A stretch of DNA of 11,760 bases from JBFJVZ01 sp041623895 (GTDB lineage Bacteria; Planctomycetota; Planctomycetia; Pirellulales; Pirellulaceae), in the NCBI GenBank assembly GCA_041623895.1, contig JBFJVZ010000244.1, forward strand, positions 1 through 11,760, in the 5' to 3' direction. Each line of letters starts with the position of its first letter. Position 1 is the first letter of the stretch. The translations under genes and the position numbers were made by a program. Shown here piece by piece: positions 6,490-11,760 of the stretch. The notes under the pieces are model-generated. The model searched no databases. It saw only the letters and a list, made by a program, of their open reading frames with translations, and was not told the DNA's origin.

Positions 6490-7109
6490 CCTATATTTCT
6501 CCATTTGCCGACGAGGTCTCGGCGATGCCTTGATAGGTCCAATGGGATTTCAATGGAACGCTGACCTAGCTATCGACCAACTCTGGTAACTCTCATCGCC
6601 CACAAACCTGGGCAAGGGCGCATCACGCTGCAGTCGTAACCATTATACCGGTTAGCGGAAAAGTTGGGGGCCGGAAGGCCTGAATTTGGCGCGTAATCGA
6701 CACAGTTTAACTGACTGGATCGAACGGCAGCACCTGCAACACCCGAGTGTTCCGAATGACTGGTAGGTCCGCCAGAAAAGACAGATGAGGAGTAAGCATT
6801 TCGTCACATCCCGCATGATCCCTGCGACGATAACGACAGCAGCTTCACTCGCGTTGCATTTCGGATAACCAACGGCATCGCAATCCTGGCTAGGATCAGT
6901 ATGTCCGTTGAATCTGGCAACAAGAGTTTGGATATGTCGTGTCTTCAATCCGATCAGCTTAGTTGTGCGGATTGAAAAGACGAACATGTCCAAAGAGCAG
7001 ATGGATTTGTGCGTAGCCACGGATTTGGCAGCACTGATCCAAACTAGCGCACTGTAACGGCGGCAAGGACGCAGCCGGGTGCATTTGAAGGCTCACTATT
7101 GACTCATGG
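6490..7109. other. 620-bp divergent intergenic region, no gene seen
   Basis: This gap separates the - strand secreted-protein gene from the + strand export lipoprotein gene and must carry both promoters. The longest open frame inside (6652-7020, - strand) is Cys-rich with no recognisable motif, signal or ribosome binding site, so I did not call it. A small hairpin AACAC-CCGA-GTGTT lies near 6740-6755. No terminator, RNA gene or riboswitch was recognised. Confidence 0.6.
6642..6647 (-). promoter_or_regulatory. Possible -10 box (TATAAT)
   Basis: On the - strand this reads TATAAT exactly, preceded by CTAACCGG. It would drive transcription toward the secreted-protein gene with a leader of about 145 nt. 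No matching -35 hexamer is present at 16-18 nt, so this is a weak call. Confidence 0.2.
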
Positions 7110-8198
7110 ATGAGACAAATGCTTGTTACCAAAGCAACATACTCTCGCGCGCTGTCGATTCTTTTCGCCGCGTTTGTCATCTGCAGTGTCGGATGTCAAA
7201 GCATGCGTAAGAAGAAGGCGAGTGAACCGGTCACAGTTGTGCCGGCAAAACTCGCCGCCATGCCGCGTGAACTTTCCAAGACGGTTTTGCCCGAGTATGT
7301 AATTGAGCCGCCAGATATCTTGGCAATCGAAACCATACACGCGGTACCTAAGTCACCGTACCGTCTCAAGACCCTGGATGTACTTTCCATTCGCGCTCTG
7401 GGGACGCTGCCCGAGTCGCCGATTGGTGGAAGCTACGCGATTGAGCCGGGCGGTGCCATTAATTTGGGCGCACCTTACGGCGTCGTGCCCGTGGCAGGTT
7501 TGACCTTGGCCGAAGCTCAAGAAGCGGTCGAAAAACACCTGACGCAGTTTTTGAAAGAGCCGGAAGTCGCTGTCGCTTTGGCTGAATTGGGCGCTTCGCA
7601 ACGCCTGGTCGGTGAATACCTGGTAGGTCCGGACGGAACCGTGACTCTAGGCAGCTACGGAAGCGTTTCGGTTGTCGGCCTGACGCTCGCTGATGCAAAA
7701 ACCGCTATTGAGCAACACTTGACTCAGTTCTTGGAAGATCCAATCGTCTCCATCAACGTGTTTGCTTACAACAGCAAGAACTATTACATCGTTTTACAAG
7801 GTGCGGAATTGGGCGATGCCGTGTATCGATTCCCGGTCACCGGAAACGATACCGTCTTGGATGCGATCTCACAAATCAATGGGCTGGAACAGGTCTCGTC
7901 CAAAAAGATGTGGATCGCCCGCCCCACCAACGATCCGTGCAAGTGTCAAGTCTTGCCAGTGGACTGGCAAGCAGTGACGCAGTGCGGCTCTGCGGGCACT
8001 AACTTTCAGTTGATGCCGGGCGACCGCTTGTTCGTTTCCGAAGACAAACTGATTGCCATGGACAACAAGCTCGCCAAGATGTTCGCGCCACTGGAACGCA
8101 TGATGGGCTTCTCACTCTTGTCCGTCGGCACTGCCACCAGGTTCAGCGGACGCGTACTCAAGGGTGGCGGAAACCCTCAAGCTGTGGGCGGATTGTAA
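7110..8198 (+). CDS. Polysaccharide export lipoprotein (Wza-like), duplicated domain
   Basis: A 362-residue outer-envelope protein of the Poly_export/SLBB type, expected to form or support the channel through which polysaccharide leaves the cell. A lipoprotein signal is visible: ALSILFAAFVICSVGC (14-29), with Cys29 as the likely lipidated residue. After PEYVIEPPDIL (61-71), the core appears twice: GGSYAIEPGGAINLG...GLTLAEAQEAVEKHL (106-144) and VGEYLVGPDGTVTLG...GLTLADAKTAIEQHL (167-204). Each copy ends in TQFL-E-P or TQFL-D-P and a beta strand. An SLBB-like part follows (YYIVLQGAELGDAVYRF, 225-241; LMPGDRLFVSED, 301-312). Wza-type proteins usually have one Poly_export domain, so the tandem copy is notable. 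ATG at 7110 lacks a good ribosome binding site; ATG at 7119 is an alternative. The next gene lies 96 nt downstream on the same strand. Confidence 0.88.
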   Translation: MRQMLVTKATYSRALSILFAAFVICSVGCQSMRKKKASEPVTVVPAKLAAMPRELSKTVLPEYVIEPPDILAIETIHAVPKSPYRLKTLDVLSIRALGTLPESPIGGSYAIEPGGAINLGAPYGVVPVAGLTLAEAQEAVEKHLTQFLKEPEVAVALAELGASQRLVGEYLVGPDGTVTLGSYGSVSVVGLTLADAKTAIEQHLTQFLEDPIVSINVFAYNSKNYYIVLQGAELGDAVYRFPVTGNDTVLDAISQINGLEQVSSKKMWIARPTNDPCKCQVLPVDWQAVTQCGSAGTNFQLMPGDRLFVSEDKLIAMDNKLAKMFAPLERMMGFSLLSVGTATRFSGRVLKGGGNPQAVGGL

Positions 8199-8294
8199 TG
8201 TTAACAGCACGACCGGAAATCGTTTTGATTTAGCGCTGCAGCCCGTAATGCTGCGTCAACCCCCAACCAACTTATTGCGTTCTTGAGATTACCC

Positions 8295-10256
8295 ATGAGA
8301 CCGTCGCAAATCATGCAACAGCACACCGACAAACGAAGTTCATGGACTTCGACGACTGTCGCCGCACTGGTTTTGTTGCTCGCCGGCAACTTCGGCTGTG
8401 TGCACTGGAAACATCATCTCCGCGAGCACTGCATCATCGGGGATCTTGTGCAACGACACCAAGGCGATTACTACCACTGTTCGCATTGCGGCAAGATCAT
8501 TCCGGGCGAGGGCTTCGGTAGCTGCCCTCACTGCGCTGAAGTACCATCGTTCCACGGTTATGAGCCGACGTGTTGGCGACAATTCCCGCAAGGTTGGGGG
8601 TGCCAGCCGGAACATGCATCGCAATCGGAATTGGCACAAGAGGGGATGCTGGAGACGGAGCACGAAGTGGAGGTCATCGAAAGCGTTGCCCCCGCAGCTG
8701 ATCCAGTGCCCGAAACGGAAATCCGCAGTAGTGGTGATGTGGATGCCGATTCGGCCAGCAGACCTACGCTGCCTGCGTTGAAAGATCCAACGCCATTCAC
8801 GGTGAAAGCGTCGCAAAAACCGGCCGAGAAGCCCTCGACACCAGCCAAGGCTCAGCCGGCACCGATTGCCGCCGCGAAGTCGACCGCACCCACAAAAACC
8901 AAGCCGGCCCCTGCCGTCACCACCGCCAAGGCTGCCAAACAGCCGGCTGCCCGGTCCAGCAGACCCGGTGCCGCAAAACCCAACTCCGACACGGTTAGTA
9001 AAGCGGCAAGTCCGAGCAGCGAGCCGAATGCTGCAGCAGTTGCGAATAAGCCCGGAACGCAAGTCGATGCCGAAAAGCCTATAGCGGCAAAGGCAGCGAT
9101 GCCCTTGAGCGTCAAAACGCTGGCGGCAGCGACAAAAGCAGCAGAGCCCGCTCGCAAACGTGCCGTTATCACAAAGCCGAAAACTTCCGTGCTAGCGCCT
9201 GACAGACAGCCGACAGCTGGGAAAACTCAGCCGCTCGTCGTACCCAAAACGAAGCGCGTCCCCGTCGTCGCCAACACGAACCAACCCAGCCCCACCGGAC
9301 CGATTCAATCGGCGGATGGGCCGATTGCTTCCGCAAAGACAAGTCGGGCCAAGTCGCCAAAGGCGCGTCAGGAAAAGGTCGCCGCGGAGGTGCCCGACTA
9401 CGTCCGTTCGCAACGCGCCCCGGCAATGCCTGAACGCGCATCGGCTGCGGTACGAACTTCGGCACCAGTTGGGCCGATCGTCCGGCACAAGCCAGCATCT
9501 CGGCTGCAAAAAACTCCTCAAGCTACGGAAAGAAGAGTCGTTGCAGAGCGTCCTGCCAGTGAACAAGCGGTGAAAGCAGACAAGCCGACCTCGATTGCTG
9601 CCCAGATCAGTGCCTCGATTGGCTCTCAGATCAGTGCCGCGCGTAAAACGACGATCGCACCACGATCCATGACAAAAGCACCGATGGTTTCAAGGGTACC
9701 GCTTCCAAACAAGACCAGGCAACTTGAGCAACCGCCAACTGTGCGGAAGCCGACCGTATCTGAGCCGGCAGCGGAACCCAAGCTGTTAGTCGATACGCCC
9801 AAGGTCGCTAACGACATGGGAGCAGCGAAGACTTCCGCCGCCGCCGCTCAATCAAGTCAAAAACGAGTTGCACAACCGCTGAGAAAGATTTTGCCTCGCG
9901 ATGAGCAAGGTCCGATCCCCATTCGTAAAGTGAAGTTGATCATCGATGCGGAAGCGGAAGATCAGATCTACTCACTGTCTGACCAACATCCGAGACTCGA
10001 GCGTCAAAACACGCCGCGGCCAACGGTTTCCAGTAAACCAACGGTGCTGAAGATCCCAACTCCACCAGCTGATGTGGAGGGCAAGACCTACACTTTCTCG
10101 GATCAGCATCCAAAGCCGGTGCGTCGTATTCCGGCAAAGCGGCCGGCTGTTGGATGGCAATCGCAGCCGAAGGTTGACGATCGCAAGGAAGCCGATCAAT
10201 ACTTTCCCGCGCCGGTGCGGCGGATTCAGTTGACGCGCTACCAAAGCAATCACTGA
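8295..10256 (+). CDS. Long Ala/Pro/Lys-rich lipoprotein with CxxC knuckles
   Basis: A 653-residue exported protein of unknown function. The N-terminus has a lipoprotein signal (TVAALVLLLAGNFGC, 21-35; Cys35). Then comes a compact Cys/His module, CSHC (62-65) and CPHC (77-80), which may bind zinc, and GYEPTCWRQFPQGWGCQPE (88-106), a segment I recall from many planctomycete exported proteins. From about 140 to 540 the chain is low-complexity, rich in Ala, Pro, Lys, Thr and Ser and therefore basic, likely disordered and able to span the envelope or bind acidic polymer. The C-terminus carries two copies of a short motif, QIYSLSDQHP (557-566) and KTYTFSDQHP (597-606), each followed by basic residues. 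TTG at 8283 is in frame, but ATG at 8295 gives a better signal peptide. It lies downstream of the export lipoprotein and probably shares its transcript. Confidence 0.75.
   Translation: MRPSQIMQQHTDKRSSWTSTTVAALVLLLAGNFGCVHWKHHLREHCIIGDLVQRHQGDYYHCSHCGKIIPGEGFGSCPHCAEVPSFHGYEPTCWRQFPQGWGCQPEHASQSELAQEGMLETEHEVEVIESVAPAADPVPETEIRSSGDVDADSASRPTLPALKDPTPFTVKASQKPAEKPSTPAKAQPAPIAAAKSTAPTKTKPAPAVTTAKAAKQPAARSSRPGAAKPNSDTVSKAASPSSEPNAAAVANKPGTQVDAEKPIAAKAAMPLSVKTLAAATKAAEPARKRAVITKPKTSVLAPDRQPTAGKTQPLVVPKTKRVPVVANTNQPSPTGPIQSADGPIASAKTSRAKSPKARQEKVAAEVPDYVRSQRAPAMPERASAAVRTSAPVGPIVRHKPASRLQKTPQATERRVVAERPASEQAVKADKPTSIAAQISASIGSQISAARKTTIAPRSMTKAPMVSRVPLPNKTRQLEQPPTVRKPTVSEPAAEPKLLVDTPKVANDMGAAKTSAAAAQSSQKRVAQPLRKILPRDEQGPIPIRKVKLIIDAEAEDQIYSLSDQHPRLERQNTPRPTVSSKPTVLKIPTPPADVEGKTYTFSDQHPKPVRRIPAKRPAVGWQSQPKVDDRKEADQYFPAPVRRIQLTRYQSNH
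9603..9638 (+). repeat. 24-bp spaced direct repeat in coding sequence
   Basis: CAGATCAGTGCC occurs at 9603-9614 and again at 9627-9638, exactly 24 nt apart, encoding QISASIGSQISA within the low-complexity part of the long lipoprotein. It shows that this tract has grown partly by small in-frame duplications. Confidence 0.6.
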
Positions 10257-10274
10257 GTGATTTGGATTGCCGAG

Positions 10275-11760
10275 CTACGATTCAACGGATTCAATCCACT
10301 CGATCCACTCTGGAATATCATCGTCGCTCAGCACGGGAGTCGGCAGTGATGCCAGCGTGAGGCTGCCGTGTTGGCCAGGTGTCTGCGCTCTGACCGAGAG
10401 CATGCCATTGACGTTGATTTCAAAGCCAATCATTCGAGTTCGGCTTAAGGGATTATTTTTGTCAGTAACTTCAAATTCGTAGCGGCCCAACGAATGCCAA
10501 TCGTCACTCTGAATGCCGGAACTTTCCACCAGCGACAGCGTCATTGAGGGTCGGTTCTTGCCGACCGTTAATCGACGATTGGTTCGCGCCGGGATGACGG
10601 TGCCACGGGGAATGATCGGCAGAATCCGGTTGCGGCCGCGGACGTCTTCAACAACAATCCCGATCGATTGATTGGTCACGCATAGCGGCGGAGCGGTCAA
10701 TCCGCTGCGTCCCGGCAGCTCAGCGGCCAGGCAAGCTGCGGCCCCGCGGGCGACACTCGTGCGCTCAAGATTCTCCAACTCCAGGCTGTCCGGAAATCCC
10801 TTCATCAGGTGCTGGCGAACCTCGGCCATTCTCACCAGCGGCCCCAGCGTAACACAGCGATCGACCTGATGGCGCGAGACGCCAGCCTGGTTGAGGGCGA
10901 GATCGATGCTGCGTTCGACTCCGTCGACTAGATCTTTGACCTGAGCGAGCCAGTCGGCGCGCTGGATCACGACTTGCTTATTCGCACGCTCATGTTCGAT
11001 GGTGATTTTCGCCGATGGCAGCAGCAATAGCGCATTCATCGCGCGTTCACATGCAACTTGCAAATTGGACGCTGTCTTCAGCGATGCACGTGGATCAAAT
11101 TGATGTTGTTGCTTGAATGCCGCCCCCGCCATTTCGGCCAGCCGGGACAGCCAGGCAATCGATCCGATGTGCCAATGCCCCGCCGTTCCCAGTTGTTCGA
11201 GCTGCCCTGAGGTGTGTTTCATCACGGCAACTTCGCACGCCTGACCGGTCAGACCGATGAACAGAATCGTGCTCTCTGGTTCGTCTTCCAGGCGAATGTC
11301 CTGTTGATCGATGGGATCTACCAGCGGATCCAAAAGAGTTGATTGAACAGCGGCCACACCGCGGTCAACCAAACGCACTGATTTCAAGCCGGCCATTCGG
11401 GCTGCTTGTAATATACTTTTGCGGTGCAATTGGTCATAACTTGCTGGCACCGCGACGGCGATCGCGTCCGGCGGAGACTTTCGTTTCCAAGCGTTCTTGA
11501 GCGCCCGCCGCATCAACAAAGCCAACAAAACTTCCGGCGGGCATTTACGTCCACAAATCTCCCGCTCGACCAGATTTTTGCCGATGTACATTGGCAAACA
11601 ATACAAGCACTGCTTGGGGTTCTCCAGGCGAATCTGCGTCGCCTGTTTGTCAAAAAACAACTGCTTGCCATCGCTGGCGATCATGGTACGAAACAGAGTG
11701 TTGTCATCCCCGCTGCCGGCGCTGAGCAATTTTATCTCACCCGTCGGCGCCGCCTCGGCG
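10275..11760 (-). CDS. Hsp70/DnaK-like protein, 5' end outside window
   Basis: The gene reads leftward from beyond the right edge. The frame stays open to 11759 with no stop, so the TTG at 11729 is not the real start. At least 494 residues are visible (numbering below from the TTG). The fold is recognisable: AVAVPASYDQLHRKSILQAARMAG (91-114) matches DnaK's VPA...R...AGRIAGL. ILFIGLTGQACEVAV (155-169) matches the DLGGGTFD strand, and CVTLGPLVRMAEVR (292-305) the VGGSTRMP strand. VTNQSIGIVVED (351-362) through NNRRLTVG-like text begins the substrate-binding beta domain. Several catalytic residues differ from DnaK: the Asp of DLGGGT is Gly159, its Thr is Ala164, and NEPTAAA has become DRGVAA. 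No helical lid follows; it ends in IPEWIEWIESVES. Probably a specialised or inactive Hsp70 homologue. It converges on the long lipoprotein gene with an 18-nt gap. Confidence 0.85.
   Translation of the reverse strand, partial: AEAAPTGEIKLLSAGSGDDNTLFRTMIASDGKQLFFDKQATQIRLENPKQCLYCLPMYIGKNLVEREICGRKCPPEVLLALLMRRALKNAWKRKSPPDAIAVAVPASYDQLHRKSILQAARMAGLKSVRLVDRGVAAVQSTLLDPLVDPIDQQDIRLEDEPESTILFIGLTGQACEVAVMKHTSGQLEQLGTAGHWHIGSIAWLSRLAEMAGAAFKQQHQFDPRASLKTASNLQVACERAMNALLLLPSAKITIEHERANKQVVIQRADWLAQVKDLVDGVERSIDLALNQAGVSRHQVDRCVTLGPLVRMAEVRQHLMKGFPDSLELENLERTSVARGAAACLAAELPGRSGLTAPPLCVTNQSIGIVVEDVRGRNRILPIIPRGTVIPARTNRRLTVGKNRPSMTLSLVESSGIQSDDWHSLGRYEFEVTDKNNPLSRTRMIGFEINVNGMLSVRAQTPGQHGSLTLASLPTPVLSDDDIPEWIEWIESVES

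Noticed and set aside
6652..7020. 122-codon Cys-rich frame on the - strand in the divergent gap
   Set aside because: No ribosome binding site, signal, domain or plausible protein pattern; more likely chance in promoter DNA.
8340..9172. Long - strand frames of 240 and 106 codons
   Set aside because: They mirror the low-complexity Ala/Pro/Lys coding sequence and give Gly/Arg- or Ala-rich antisense strings.
10250..10260. TCACTGAGTGA palindrome at the end of the long lipoprotein gene
   Set aside because: Only 5-bp arms with one central base and overlapping the stop codon; too short to call a terminator.
11729..11729. TTG at 11729 as start of the Hsp70-like gene
   Set aside because: The frame continues open to the window edge with a sensible translation (AEAAPTGEIK...), and Hsp70 proteins need an N-terminal phosphate loop that would lie further upstream.

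Overview
The window looks like chromosomal DNA of a planctomycete, most likely a Pirellulales (Rhodopirellula-like) bacterium. This rests on protein style rather than a marker gene. There are secreted proteins of types I associate with that group: a GYxPTCWRxFPxGWGC segment next to CxxC knuckles, and an SPYLLY...NYYSYVRP segment. There is also a polysaccharide-export lipoprotein, weak Shine-Dalgarno signals, moderate GC content, and short GGGGTCTGACCCC-type palindromes between genes. No rRNA, tRNA, CRISPR array, integrase or intact insertion sequence was seen.

Left part (about 1-5312): surface-polysaccharide genes on the + strand. A GT4-type glycosyltransferase (100-1305) is followed by about 660 bp of decayed DNA. 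That stretch holds a palindrome-rich repeat-like element (about 1356-1461) and a 123-codon reading frame (1527-1898) that looks like a gene remnant. A tight three-gene cluster follows: an MBOAT O-acyltransferase (1970-3397), an SGNH-like membrane-anchored protein starting 1 nt after its stop (3399-4601), and a class I SAM-dependent methyltransferase 15 nt further on (4617-5312). Together they look like a module that O-acetylates, and perhaps methylates, an exported glycan.

Middle (5313-7109): a hairpin-rich gap, then a small single-pass membrane protein whose start is ambiguous (CTG at 5539 or GTG at 5662). A convergent secreted protein lies on the - strand (6079-6489), with two degenerate palindromes between the two genes. 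The 620-bp gap that follows (6490-7109) separates divergent genes and must hold both of their promoters.

Right part (7110-11760): a Wza-type export lipoprotein with a duplicated domain (7110-8198) is followed by a very long Ala/Pro/Lys-rich lipoprotein with CxxC knuckles (8295-10256). The two look like envelope partners. Tail-to-tail with them, 18 nt away, is an Hsp70/DnaK-like protein on the - strand (10275 to beyond the right edge). Its visible nucleotide-binding motifs are strongly degenerate, and its N-terminal phosphate loop lies outside the window.

The left cluster would build and decorate a glycan and the lipoproteins could export or anchor it. That link is inferred from gene content; no shared regulatory signal was found.
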